Source: Apoderus coryli (lineage: Eukaryota > Arthropoda > Insecta > Coleoptera > Attelabidae). From it: a DNA stretch of 64,000 nucleotides. Numbering within the stretch: position 1 is the stretch's first letter; every line of letters starts with the position of its first letter. This document shows, piece after piece, positions 27,019 through 37,339 of the stretch. The stretch is from positions 12,720,860 through 12,784,859 of the forward strand of contig OU452199.1 in NCBI GenBank assembly GCA_911728435.2, read 5' to 3'. The position numbers and the translations under genes are program-made. Below the pieces are notes generated by a model, which saw nothing but the letters and a program-made list of their open reading frames with translations, had not been told where the DNA came from and searched no databases.

Positions 27019-27115
27019 TGACATAATTTATGAATTAAATAGTGGAGACGATGATTTTTGTTTTATTGTAATTGTATTACACTCCACTGCATCTAATGGA
27101 TTACTTCTTTAATTT
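26979..27115 (+). mobile_element. Hammerhead-bearing repeat, copy B
   Basis: It is collinear with copy A: hammerhead core, AGTGGAGACGATGATTTTTG, CACTCCACTGCATCTAATGG, ATTACTTC. Its left boundary is not clear and no inverted arm is seen. No protein is encoded. Confidence 0.6.
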
Positions 27116-27694
27116 TACTAAATGTAAGACATACAATGAGGTCTAATACTGAAATGTAACAATAAATAGTGCAATATTACAACAAACTTAACATGTACAA
27201 AGTGGCATCCGTTCTAGCGAGTATATAAATTTTATTCTTTGGATTAAATTCAACATTAGCCTAGTTGAAACTTGACCATTATTTTGAAGCAGTGTAGGTA
27301 ATTCTTCGAGGGTGGCAATTACTTCTTCATATATTATTGCTTTCAGGTATTCCGAAATATTGATGTCAACTAGATTCATATGGGGCGAGCAGGCTCACCA
27401 GTAGATTAGGGCTTCTAACTAAAAGACCTTTGAAAGTATTTTGAACAAGTAATTTCCAATTCTTCATACAATTGAAAATTACTAGAACGTTTTAACTAGA
27501 ATACCTTTTTTATGAGAAATAAATCAAACCCTTAGATTTAAATACACTTTAAAAAATATATACAAAAATGGGGTGTGTTACATCTCTGAGAAAAATAGAA
27601 GATCCGACAAAGGAAAATTCACCATAAAAAAACTACGCCACTATGTCAACCTTTCATGGTTTCAAGGAAACCGCCAAAAAACATATACCGGGTG

Positions 27695-27777
27695 TACAGA
27701 TAAGAAAGGACGCTGGCTCTATCTCGAAAACTAAGCAGGTTACGGTTTTAGGAATATTTTTTTAGGAAAAGCGGACA
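27695..27777 (+). repeat. Dispersed repeat, copy 1
   Basis: This runs from TACAGATAAGAAAGGACGC through CTATCTCGAAAACTAA and GTTACGGTTTTAGGA to AAAAGCGGACA. A diverged copy is at 56583-56668 in the same orientation. It is noncoding and of unknown family; ACCGGGTGTACAG just upstream resembles a TA-flanked element end. Confidence 0.75.
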
Positions 27778-27779
27778 TA

Positions 27780-28478
27780 TTGCCACACATTTTTGAAACA
27801 CCTTTTATATAGTTCTGCATACACAGATTAATGCGCTTTCTGGTGAGACACTCTGTACATGTAAGATTGTTCTCATTGTTGAATTTCGTTGCGGAAATTC
27901 ATAATTTTACACGAAACGTACAAGAAAAATACTGACAATAGTCATACATTAATTTGGTTTATTATTCACAGAAATGGAAGCTACTCATAATGGTTGTCAA
28001 GAAAATACCGAAAAAGATATAGCTATAAAATAATTGTTGACTGAGTGCAACTATAATACAATTATTATTTTGAAATTAACTTACATCTATTAATATTATC
28101 GCTCTAAATCATAAATTGTTGGCCATGCCTCCAGCCATCAATGTGTTACTATAGTCCAATTATTGAACACTTCATCGAGAAAATCCTCAGTTTTAGCACC
28201 ACAAGAAAGTCACTAATTTTACGCGTTACCAGCCTACTATACATATGTTTTATCTGCAACAAAGAAAGTAGGTACTGTTTAAAAAATATCATCATATCCA
28301 TATTTATTTTGTCAAATTTTTGAATACAAAAAATTATTATGCGAATTTAAGAGTACCTACCACTTCACTGACACTGTTGCACTAAACTCCATTCCATTAC
28401 AATCCATCCCATACCTAACCTTAATAAAACTAGGGCCTATGGGCACTTCTGAAATAAAAAAAAAATGCTTATAAAAAC
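27780..28478. other. Noncoding stretch
   Basis: Nothing is recognised between the dispersed repeat and the LINE tail. Confidence 0.5.
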
Positions 28479-30823
28479 TATAATAATAATAATAATAAAA
28501 AGACTTTATTGCAAAAAAAAGTTTACAATGGGCGAAGTTGAAGTTAATACTTCCTCACTTAACCCCTAAGGTAAGATAACAATTACAAACATAGACAAAA
28601 AAAAAATAAAATAAAATAAAAGATTGAAATGTTGATGCAAATTCAGGTAGTTAATTAACAAAGGAAAATAGATCAAACAAATTCTGATATAATACTACAT
28701 ATAGCATTTTTAAATCTAAAACCTTTCAAAAATTTTAAATCATCAGGCACTTTATTATACATACTACAAATATTATACGAGAATGATCTTTCAAACATGG
28801 CACTACTGTGAATTGGAGGCGATATGGTAAGTATGTGGCGAATATTTACATCATGAACAGACCCGCGAAATTTAATTTTTTCATAGAGGTACTGAGGAGT
28901 CTTCGTTATAATAATCTTATTAAAGAAAACTAGGGAATGAAGAGCACGCCGTTCGTTCATCCGTAGCCAACCGATCTCACGCAGTTTAGCACTCACGCCT
29001 CGCACACCTCTTCTAATTTTGCCTACAAGACGAACACAAGAATTTTGCATTAATTGAATTCTATTTTGATCCAGATCAGTTAGACAAGGGCCATATATTG
29101 TATCGGCGAAATTAAAATGCGAGAGAACAAGGGAATCACACAAAAGTTTTTTGCAATGTTCATTAAGCAGTTGCCTTTTGCTGTATATTAATTTCAAATT
29201 CAAGAAGGCACGCTTAATACATTGGCTTACATGTTGGCTAAACCTCAAATCTGTGTCAAGTATCAGCCCCAAATTTCTCGCAGATCTTCCACATTCGAGA
29301 TGCACGTTATCCACACGTAGTTTAAAAGAATTCATAAAGCGCGTTCTATGTACATTCTTACCAAAAAGTAATAGTTCCGACTTGGATGGGTTAATCTGGA
29401 GACAATGTGCATTGGATAAACTTACAAGAGTGGCCAAATCACCATTGATTAAGTTGATAGTTTCATCCATTTGTTCTGGTGCAAAAGAGCGGTACAGTTG
29501 TGTGTCATCAGCATAGACATGCGCGTCGCAGTATTTCAGCTGTTTTGTTAACTGAGAGGTATACAGGCAAAACAAGATTGGGCCTAATATTGATCCTTGA
29601 GGGACACCATTATTAATATTTTTGGGGGACGAACATTGGTTATCAAGCTTAACCATTTGGGTTCTATCACTTAAATAACTACGTATAAGAGCTGCGGCGT
29701 TACTGGAAAATCCTAAGTATTTCAAAATTTCTAAAAGCAGCTCATGGTTAAGCCTGTCAAATGCTTTCGTATAATCTAAAAGCACCAACGCAGTCATTTC
29801 GCCTTTATCGGCTGCGACCAAAATATCGTCAGTCACTTTGGATAATGCAGTGGTGCAACTGTAATTCGTTCTGAAGCCTGACTGGATAGTGGGCAATAAG
29901 TTGTACTGAGTGACGTAACTTTTAATCTGATTATCAAGGATCCTCTCAATGATTTTGCTGACAGTGGGTAAGATACTTATCGGACGAAGATCCTTCATTT
30001 CTATCGGGGATTGAGTTTTAGGAAGAGGAATAACAAGGCTTACTTTCCATGGATTGGGATAAATATTTTGCTCTATACAGCAGTTTACCAAATGCAGCAG
30101 TATTGGCAAAATAAATGGGCAACTACGACGCAACATGTCCACACTAATCCCGTCATCACCCACCGCTCCAGTTTTAATTGACTGTAGCGCAAGCTGTATG
30201 TACTCAACAGTAGCCATATGGAACTCAAATCTTGGAAAGTTATTATTAATCTGACCACTCTTATAAAAGTTCAATAAGTTTAAATCAGGGGAAATAGCAG
30301 CAATATCTATGAAATAATTGTTAATTTTTTCTACATCTTTAAGTTGGTTTGGTATAATTCTTTTGTTTTTACCATAAACGTCCAAGTTTCGTAATAGTCT
30401 CCAGTTATCACGAGCACTACTAGAATTTATATGAGATTCCAAATATTGCTTTTTTAATCGCGTAGTTTCAGATGACACACGGTTTCTCATTTGTTTATAA
30501 GCTTCCCAGTTCTCAAGCGTTTTATTTTTTTTATATTTCTGAAGAAGTTTATTTCTATTTTTCTGTAAAATTTTAAATTCGTCGGTTATCCAAGGAGCTC
30601 TATTTTTCGTTATTTTAACAGTTTTTAAAGGGGCATGATGGTTAAAAATATCTACTAAATAGTTATTAAATAGGGCGACTTTTTTATTTACATCTTGTTC
30701 ATAAAATATATTATAAAATGGCACAATCCTCAAATCTTCATAAAATATATCTTGATTAGAATAATTATTTGGTAACAAAAATTTAATAATAAAAAGGTTT
30801 GATTGACATGCAATTTCTGCCAC
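28479..30823 (-). mobile_element. LINE, 5'-truncated, with open ORF2
   Basis: On the minus strand a long open ORF2 (30823 to 28673) is followed by a 3' untranslated region of about 165 bp, AATAAA (complement of 28505-28510) and a (TTA)n tail (28479-28497). The copy lacks ORF1 and nearly all of the endonuclease. Its 5' end meets ATACAGGGTG (complement of about 30822-30831), the end sequence of the TA-flanked short elements, so it may have landed in or beside one. No certain target duplication was found. Confidence 0.9.
28673..30823 (-). CDS. LINE ORF2 reverse transcriptase (5'-truncated)
   Basis: This is 716 codons without a stop. It would encode the reverse transcriptase of a jockey/CR1-like non-LTR retrotransposon, the enzyme that copies the element's RNA at a nicked chromosomal target. 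The first 200 or so residues are the linker after the endonuclease. The reverse transcriptase spans about residues 255-520: DLRPISILPTVSKIIERIL (278-296), QSGFRTNYSCTTAL (314-327), LLDYTKAFD (348-356), GVPQGSILGP (406-415) and YADD (437-440) with both catalytic aspartates. The C-terminal domain follows, ending near MYNKVPDDLK. The frame begins inside the element and opens with GTG, so the true start was lost by truncation; full-length relatives have about 250 further residues of endonuclease. The intact frame suggests a young insertion. Without endonuclease or 5' promoter it is unlikely to be active. Confidence 0.9.
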   Translation of the reverse strand: MAEIACQSNLFIIKFLLPNNYSNQDIFYEDLRIVPFYNIFYEQDVNKKVALFNNYLVDIFNHHAPLKTVKITKNRAPWITDEFKILQKNRNKLLQKYKKNKTLENWEAYKQMRNRVSSETTRLKKQYLESHINSSSARDNWRLLRNLDVYGKNKRIIPNQLKDVEKINNYFIDIAAISPDLNLLNFYKSGQINNNFPRFEFHMATVEYIQLALQSIKTGAVGDDGISVDMLRRSCPFILPILLHLVNCCIEQNIYPNPWKVSLVIPLPKTQSPIEMKDLRPISILPTVSKIIERILDNQIKSYVTQYNLLPTIQSGFRTNYSCTTALSKVTDDILVAADKGEMTALVLLDYTKAFDRLNHELLLEILKYLGFSSNAAALIRSYLSDRTQMVKLDNQCSSPKNINNGVPQGSILGPILFCLYTSQLTKQLKYCDAHVYADDTQLYRSFAPEQMDETINLINGDLATLVSLSNAHCLQINPSKSELLLFGKNVHRTRFMNSFKLRVDNVHLECGRSARNLGLILDTDLRFSQHVSQCIKRAFLNLKLIYSKRQLLNEHCKKLLCDSLVLSHFNFADTIYGPCLTDLDQNRIQLMQNSCVRLVGKIRRGVRGVSAKLREIGWLRMNERRALHSLVFFNKIIITKTPQYLYEKIKFRGSVHDVNIRHILTISPPIHSSAMFERSFSYNICSMYNKVPDDLKFLKGFRFKNAICSIISEFV

Positions 30824-30839
30824 CCTGTATTATAGATGT

Positions 30840-32560
30840 TCAATATAACGATATAAAGTTCATACTATTCCCGTAGCTTTAATTTTATTATATTAGAGTT
30901 ATTCACAAAAAACAAGTCCTTATAAAGTTTTATAGACATGTGGAAAAATTATAGACAACCAAATTCCTATGTTGTGTGCTCCAAGAAAATTTTGAATAGG
31001 GGTTGACAATTTTGCTTTTGAATTGAATAAATAAAAAATTAAATTCACTTACACCTTATGCTCCTTCCTTTGTTTAATGTCCTAGATACCATTTGCGGCA
31101 CCAATAATCCATAACCCATCCATAATTCCAAGCACATTTGAATTAAAAAAGTTAGTAGAAGCTGCATAATATTAAAAAACACATTACTGATTTGTCGAAG
31201 TACGCACTTATTATTATAACACATTACCTACTATTACGCGACGGACGCGTTTAAAAATTGTACGCACATATTATTATAACACATTAGTATTACACGACGA
31301 ACGCGATTGAAGATTTATTAAACATCTCAAAGCATAAAAAAAAGAAAATGTAATTATATTCATTTAATTTAGATGTTGTCACCAAAATTTAAGATATTAG
31401 AGGATCTATAACTTCCGAACATATTATAGTACTCCACGGTGCTCTAACTCACCTTTATCGTTCAACGAACGATTTTGCACTGAATAAAATATTTTATTTG
31501 AATCATAAAAAATTAGAAAAACTTTTTCGGTATAATACGCAAAAAACAAATCGATATACCTATCGCCATGCCATAAAAAATTATCATTCTATTGTTCTGT
31601 ACAAAATATTTTAAAATATCTCAAAAATGAAAACAGAGAAAAAATAACAAATAATGTAAACAACTGAGTATTCATTCGCGTATTCTTTTATTCCCTTTTG
31701 GAAAAATATTACATTATAATATATCTACTAACATAACAACACTAAATGGTGTTTTTATTATGATGTATATTCTTCTCTTTAGTATCTTTAGTAGTTAATT
31801 AACAATTAGTATTGGATTTTGGACAAAATGTTGAGTTAACATTTTGTCTACCTTCCAATAATAATTATGAATTAAATGAACAACTAAATATTACATTAAT
31901 TTTCAAAAAAAAAATCAATACAATTTCCAGTCTTGAAACAACAAAAATTCAAAAATTACGTTATTAATACACACAAAGGACTAATATGTACAACAATAAT
32001 AAATCAAATTTATATTGGTTAACAAGAACATAATCAAGTTTGGTTTTTTTTATAGTGTTAAGACTTCATTTTCCACCACTTGGAGAGATGGGCCATTTAA
32101 TTCAAAATTGGCAAAATATTATATTTGCATGTCTGCCTAATACGCAAGGATAGTTGGATTTTAGAAACACAATTTAAGACATCCTTTCTGGTAGCAGTTG
32201 CTACAAAATTGAAGAAAGTTGTGCAGACCTAGAAGATGAATAAGACAGTAAAATTTTAATGTCTGACTATATTTCGAATTTTATCTTTTTCTTTTTTATT
32301 GTTTGCAAAGATACAAATAAAAAATTATTGAATATTTCATGTTTAATTTTAATAACAATTTGTAATAAATACTGCCTTGTCTCTTAGTTCAATAGCAGTA
32401 TGTGCAAGTAGAAAGGCACTTTTCCAGGGAAAAAGAGAAAAAAGGCAAACAATGAAAGTAGGCCAAGGAGTTTTAAATTTTGTACAGGCACACAGTTTTT
32501 ACTAGTGTCAAAAATTAGTATTCTCAAAAATTCCAAGGTAAATACTTGATTTTTGAAAAT
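30840..32560. other. AT-rich noncoding stretch
   Basis: Apart from the tandem duplication at 31201-31316, nothing is recognised here. Confidence 0.5.
31201..31316. repeat. About 60-bp imperfect tandem duplication
   Basis: Two adjacent units both begin TACGCAC(T/A)(T/A)ATTATTATAACACATTA and continue with a CGACG(G/A)ACGCG block. They differ by a few substitutions and a small deletion, so the event is older than the 31-bp duplication at 11947. Confidence 0.85.
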
Positions 32561-32618
32561 TGTCTTAAATTCGTTTCACACCAAGCAGAGTTGGCCCCAG
32601 AAGATTTTTTGTCTTTTA

Positions 32619-33786
32619 CAGGGTGTCCGCCGGGAAGGTATACTACTTTGTTTGTTTATAATTTCTGATTAAATGAAAGAGAATGGATCTTATATTGATA
32701 AATGTTTTATTTAATGTCGGCAATTATGTATGGAATACAATATCAGATAAATGTTCACCTTTGTTTGCCTCACAAATGCGAGCCTGGTTTGTTTGCATAC
32801 ACCCTGCTCTTCAGATATCCCCACAAAAAGAAGTCCGGAGCAGTCAAATCAGGCTACCGTGGAGGCCAATCAACATCTCCATTTCTTGAAATAACTTGTT
32901 GTGGAAAGAGGTCTCGCAGTAATTCCATTGTAATCTTGGCTGTATGCGATGTGGCACCGTCTTGTTGATACCACATGTTTTCAATGATATCACGATATCA
33001 CTCCCCATTCACAGTTACCGTAACGCCGTTTTCATTTTCAAAGAAGTAAGGTCCAATGATTCCTCCTGACCAAATTGCACACCAGACTGTCACTTTTAAT
33101 GGATGCAAAGCTGACTGATGGATAATTTGAGGGTTTTCCATTGCCCAGAACCGACTATTCTGTTTATTCACATATCCATTCAAATAAAAATGTGCCTCGT
33201 CACTCATTCTGATTTTTTCATTAAAATCGGGATTGTCATGGGCGAGCTGTAACATCCTATTGGCATATGTACGGCAGCGTAAATGGTCTTGTGGAAGAAG
33301 CTCTTATGTCAACTGAATCTTATATGGAAAGAAATGCAAATCCTTGTGCAAAATTGTGGCCAAAGTTGTTCTTTGAAGACCAAGCTCCTGAGCACGGTGT
33401 CGAATTGAGATTAATGGATTGTTTTGAACAGTTTCTTCAGCTGCAGTAATGTTTTCAGCTGATCTTGCAATACGTTGTGATCCATGCTTGGGCCTATCAC
33501 CTACAGACCCTCTTTCTTCCAAATCATTCACGAGACGATAAATAGTGCGTTTGGTTGGCACGTTGTTTCTCCCAGAAATTTCACGTAACTTTTTCATCGT
33601 CACAGTAATCGATGATTGATTGTGATAAAATGTTTTAACGATTAAAACTCGTTGGTTTATCGAATATTTTTCCATAATAAATTTGCCACGTGTCTAATTC
33701 ACGACTGCCAAATATGAACTGTGTGGACTAATGTTTACCAAAATGGCGGCAAAAAAAAGTAATAAACCTTCTCGGCGGACACCTTG
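32619..33786 (-). mobile_element. DD41D mariner-like element
   Basis: The terminal inverted repeats are about 32 bp. The left begins CAGGGTGTCCGCCGGGAAGG and the complement of the right begins CAAGGTGTCCGCCGAGAAGG; both continue into T(A/T)TTACTTT-like sequence. TA flanks both sides (32617-32618, 33787-33788). The 1,168-bp body carries one transposase frame on the minus strand. The usual length is about 1.3 kb, and a stretch near the C-terminus has been lost. Confidence 0.9.
32640..33675 (-). pseudogene. DD41D mariner transposase, inactivated
   Basis: The transposase cuts and pastes the element at TA sites. The N-terminal 120 residues (from the ATG at 33675) form the helix-turn-helix region of the DUF4817 type: YSINQRVLIVKTFYHNQSS, then KRTIYRLVNDLEERGSV and LHKDLHFFPYKIQ. 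The catalytic part follows: MSDEAHFYLNGYVNKQN (first Asp, codon 33199-33201), VTVWCAIWSGGIIGPYFFEN, MWYQQDGATSHTA (second Asp, 32959-32961), and PDLTAPDFFLWGYLKSRVY (third Asp, 32833-32835). Forty-one residues separate the second and third Asp. One frame runs through all of this but is broken by stops at 33304-33306, 32998-33000, 32854-32856 and 32770-32772. A frame change and deletion of roughly 40 residues precede the end block GEHLSDIVFHT. All catalytic residues survive, so inactivation is fairly recent. Confidence 0.9.
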
Positions 33787-33948
33787 TACAAGAGTCGATT
33801 CAGCTATCCAGGGACACACTGTATACAGGGTGTTCATGTAACCTTCCGATCTTCGATTGCAGCTTTATCGTTAATTCAATAAAAAGTTTGCTAAACGATA
33901 TGTTAATAAGTATAAAGAGACTACATTCTAAAAACAATTTGGCTTATA

Positions 33949-34023
33949 CAGGGTGATTTTTTTATATGTACTCAGTGATCATTTCTAAATGTACACCCTC
34001 TTTAACTTTGTTGTTTCACCCTG
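33949..34023. mobile_element. 75-bp TA-flanked miniature element
   Basis: The ends CAGGGTGA and TCACCCTG are inverted and bordered by TA. The inner sequence, read on the minus strand (GTGAAACAACAAAGTTAAAG), matches the element at 37269-37320. It is noncoding. The owner of the matching transposase is unknown. Confidence 0.75.
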
Positions 34024-34101
34024 TAGAAGAAAATGTGCATATATTGTCGTATATACATAGTACATAGTATATACAGGGTGTCCCAGTAACACGTTAGAAA
34101 T

Positions 34102-37100
34102 AATAATAATAATAAATGTTTTATTGTGCAAAAAAAACCAAATGACAAATCAAGAATACAAAGTTTGCTTACAAATAACAAATCAGTCACTTAGGCTAGT
34201 TTACACAAAAGGAATAAGATTTGGCTATAGCCACTCTTCCACTTATTCCAAACTTAACACGGTACAAAAGAAACACGCACTTATGAATATAATTTAAGGG
34301 AATAGTCTGCGCCTCAACTCTCTCTTGAAACTAAACAACGATAAGTTAAGAAAATCTATTAAGTTATTTAAAAGTTTAGGACCATTATATGAAAAACATC
34401 CTTCAAATTTAGCAGTAGGATGTTGAGGAATTGTAAAGGAGTTGAAGCGCAAATCAAGTTTGTGGACATTATACCTCCTCAAGAGCAAGTCAGCAAGGTA
34501 CTGAGGTATATGGAACGTAAGAATTTTATACAACAAGACAGAATACAAGTAATCAAACCGAATGGCGAGCCTAGGTTCTTTTAGTTTAGTAAGAAATGGA
34601 GTAATATGAGCTGCGAAGGGAACTTTGCACACGAATCTTATACATGCATTCTGTATTCGCTGCACTTTATCTTTATTATAATTTGCCAGATAATAGTAAT
34701 ACACTTGCGAACAATAGTCCAGGTGTGGGTAAATCAATGATTTTACAAGCATCAACTTTGTACCTTCATCCAACAAATACTTCAAATGATACATAGATTT
34801 TAACCTAAAAAAGGAATTCCTGTACAGTTGAGAACAATGATAATCAAAACTCATTTTACTATCAATTAGTATACCTAAATCTATAGCGTTATTCACCCAC
34901 TGCACCAATGTTCCCTCAACGAAAATACTACTAGAAGCCCGAATCAACTCAGTATGGCGTTCATTCCCGATACACAGAGCGACAGTTTTATTAGGATTTA
35001 ATCTCAAACCATGACATTTACACCAATCCGAAAAGTGGGACAGATCTGGGTTAAGATTATAAATAGTATTTTGAAATTCGGAAATAGAGCAATGAGAATA
35101 TATTTGCGCGTCATCTGCGTAAAGATGTATTGGAGAATGAGCTATGCTCATGGGCAAATCAAAAGTAAAAATTGTAAAAAGAAGCGGGCCAAGGATGCTT
35201 CCTTGTGGCACACTGCTTCTCAATTCCTTGAACTGAGAGCATGAAGATCTGATCTTGACACATTGATTTCTATGGAATAAATAGCTACAAAACCATTTTA
35301 TAGAAACTTCGTCGAAGCCCAAGTAATTAAGCGTGTCCATCAAAAGCTGAAAGTTCACAAAGTCAAAGGCCTTGCTCTGATCAAGTAAGACCAAAATACT
35401 GCAATTTCCCTTATCCATAGCATATGAGATATCATTTGTAACTTTTAGTAAAGCGGTTGAAGTGGAATGGTGTGGACGAAACCCAGACTGCACAACAGGT
35501 AAAATGCGGAGTTGATCCAAATAATCCCGAATCTGGAGTCATACGATTTTCTCAAGCATCTTCAACAGAGTAGGCAGTATACTAATCGGTCTCAGATCAG
35601 TTAAGGATTTAGGTGCTGCGACCTTTGGAAGCGGAATGACCAAAGCAGACTTCCAAGCTGTTGGAAATTCACCCAAACGAACACAGTCGCTGAAGATATT
35701 CTTTATGACACCACAGCAATATGGAATAATCAGATTCAGCATTTTTGCATTGATACCATCAACTCCAAAAGCATTGGACTTCATCGAATTTAGACTATTT
35801 AAAACATCAATGGTATTAATTTCTTTGAAACTGAAAGAAGAATCATTAAACAAAGTATTACATTTGTAATAATTTAAGGTATTAGCGTCAACTTGTGTTT
35901 GTACAGTTACACCAACAAAATAATCATTGATTTCCTCGGGCGAATTAAAGTTATCAGATAGATAACCGATCGTATTCGAGGGAACACCCCAATTTGAGAG
36001 ATTCCTCCAAAGCTTCCTGGAATTATTTTTACAATTGGATAAAGAATGTTTAATATACGCAGACTTTTCGCGCTTAATAGCACTTTTAACATAGTTCCTC
36101 AATTCGATATATGAAAGTCTATTTGTGGATGTCTTATGGGAAAGATACTTTTTATGCGCTTTATTTTTAAGTCCAATCATTTTACGGATTGTATATGTGA
36201 TATAAGGTTGATACGGCCTACTAGTTTTTACAGTTCTTAGAGGTGCGTGGATATCAAAGAGTGATAAAATATTATTATTTAACAATTCAACTCTTACATT
36301 GATGTCATCAATCGAATTGATTTGCGGCCAAGGCAAAAGTTGTGCATCTCGTGAAAATAGCTCAAAATCAAACATAGAAAAATCACGATATGAAAAAGAT
36401 TTTAGTTCCTTTTTAAAATTATTTAAAAAAAGCGTACATGATATCAGTAAATAGTCAGAGCTACAGTGTAGGTCACTAGTATCGGCAGTACTTACTTCCA
36501 CATTTCTACTAACAAATATTAAATCTATAAACGATTCACTTGCTTCTGTTATTCTTGTAGGTTTATCAATTATTTGTTGGAGATCAAAATCATTTGTAAC
36601 AGAAACAAGTGTTTGTACATCGGGCGATTGATTGTTTAAAAAGTTTATATTAAAATCACCCAACATCACAATAGATTGCGCCTCAAGTAGCGCAACCTCC
36701 AGAGAGTTAGTTAGCTCACGGACTGAATTTACACTAATTTGAAGTGGTCGATATACAATACCTAAACTAATTTTAACATTTTTGATGCTCAACACAACCC
36801 AAAGTTGCTCCAGTCCACTGTCACTAATATTACTAAGTAGTAGTTTAACGCCAATGAAATCTTTCGTATATAATGCTAAACCACCCCCTCTAGTTAGACG
36901 ATCCAGCCTCACAAGATTATAACCATTAATATTAAGATATCTATTTGGATAGTCCTTATCAAGCCATGTCTCACTAAGGGCAAAAACATCAATCTCTTCA
37001 TTTATTAGGTAATCCTTAACAATAGAAAAATTTTTCAATAAAGAGCGGATGTTTACATGACTATACTTAACCGTGAGTTTTTTGGCTTTAATTTTGTAAT

Positions 37101-37171
37101 GGTCGGTATACCTTTAATATATTTTATAAAAATATTGTCCTCACCACTGGCCTTACGATGTTGCAATTCAG
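34102..37171 (-). mobile_element. LINE with endonuclease and reverse transcriptase
   Basis: This is the longest LINE in the window, 3.07 kb on the minus strand. It has an ORF2 from 37113 to 34294 with one in-frame stop, a 3' untranslated region of about 170 bp, AATAAA (complement of 34120-34125) and a (TTA)n tail from 34102. A 7-bp repeat TAGAAAT at 34095-34101 and 37172-37178 is a plausible target duplication. ORF1 is missing, so this copy is truncated at about the start of ORF2. Confidence 0.9.
34294..37113 (-). pseudogene. LINE ORF2 (endonuclease-reverse transcriptase), one stop
   Basis: The frame is about 940 codons from the last upstream stop (37114-37116). It would encode a jockey/CR1-like ORF2 protein: the endonuclease nicks the target and the reverse transcriptase copies the element RNA there. 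Endonuclease motifs in order are HVNIRSL (near 37050), FALSETWLD, MLGDFNINF and HCSSDYLLIS. In the last one the invariant His of the SDH motif is Tyr (codon 36451-36453), which should abolish nicking. The reverse transcriptase has DLRPISILPTLLKMLEKIV, then an in-frame TGA (35539-35541), then QSGFRPHHSTSTALLKVT, LLDQSKAFD, VPQGSILGPLLF and YADDAQIY with both catalytic aspartates. The C-terminal domain is complete to 34294. No ATG precedes NIRSL in frame, so the start was lost. The same frame holds on both sides of the stop, so there is one nonsense change and no frameshift. Confidence 0.9.
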
Positions 37172-37268
37172 TAGAAATCACAGTTATATATTTTTTTTAA
37201 ATGGAATACCCTGTATATACAATAATATATGCTGTAAATAGTTTAAATTAAGCCCTAAAACTTTTGTA

Positions 37269-37320
37269 CAGGGTGAAACCACAGAGTTAAAGGAGGTGCG
37301 CGTTTATAATCATCACCCAG
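37269..37320. mobile_element. CAGGGTG miniature element, related copy
   Basis: CAGGGTGAAACCACAGAGTT follows TA, and the sequence ends CATCACCCAG before TA. It matches the minus strand of the 75-bp element at 33949-34023 and so lies in the opposite orientation. The homology continues a little further (TACATAT), so the right end may be degraded. Confidence 0.65.
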
Positions 37321-37339
37321 TACATATGCTAAAATAATG

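Larger units (their letters stand above)
32570..33821 (-). mobile_element. TA-flanked short element split by a mariner
   Basis: The right end (complement CAGTGTGTCCCTGGATAGC, ending at 33821 beside TA) matches the end of the 125-bp element at 26230. The match continues on the far side of the mariner into AAAGACAAAAA and a TCTTCTGGGGCCAACTCTGC segment. That segment appears inverted in the 26.2-kb copy. The left limit of this element was not found; the start given is approximate. Confidence 0.65.
34074..37213. mobile_element. About 65-bp CAGGGTG element split by a LINE
   Basis: The left part (34074-34101) begins CAGGGTGTCCCAGTAACACG after TA. The right part (37172-37213) ends GGAATACCCTG before TA. 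Joined, they would be a miniature element of about 65 bp with CAGGGTRT ends. The LINE at 34102-37171 lies between them with TAGAAAT repeated on both sides. Confidence 0.65.

Noticed and set aside
29151..29516. 121-codon frame opposite the LINE ORF2
   Set aside because: It is a shadow of the reverse transcriptase frame on the minus strand.
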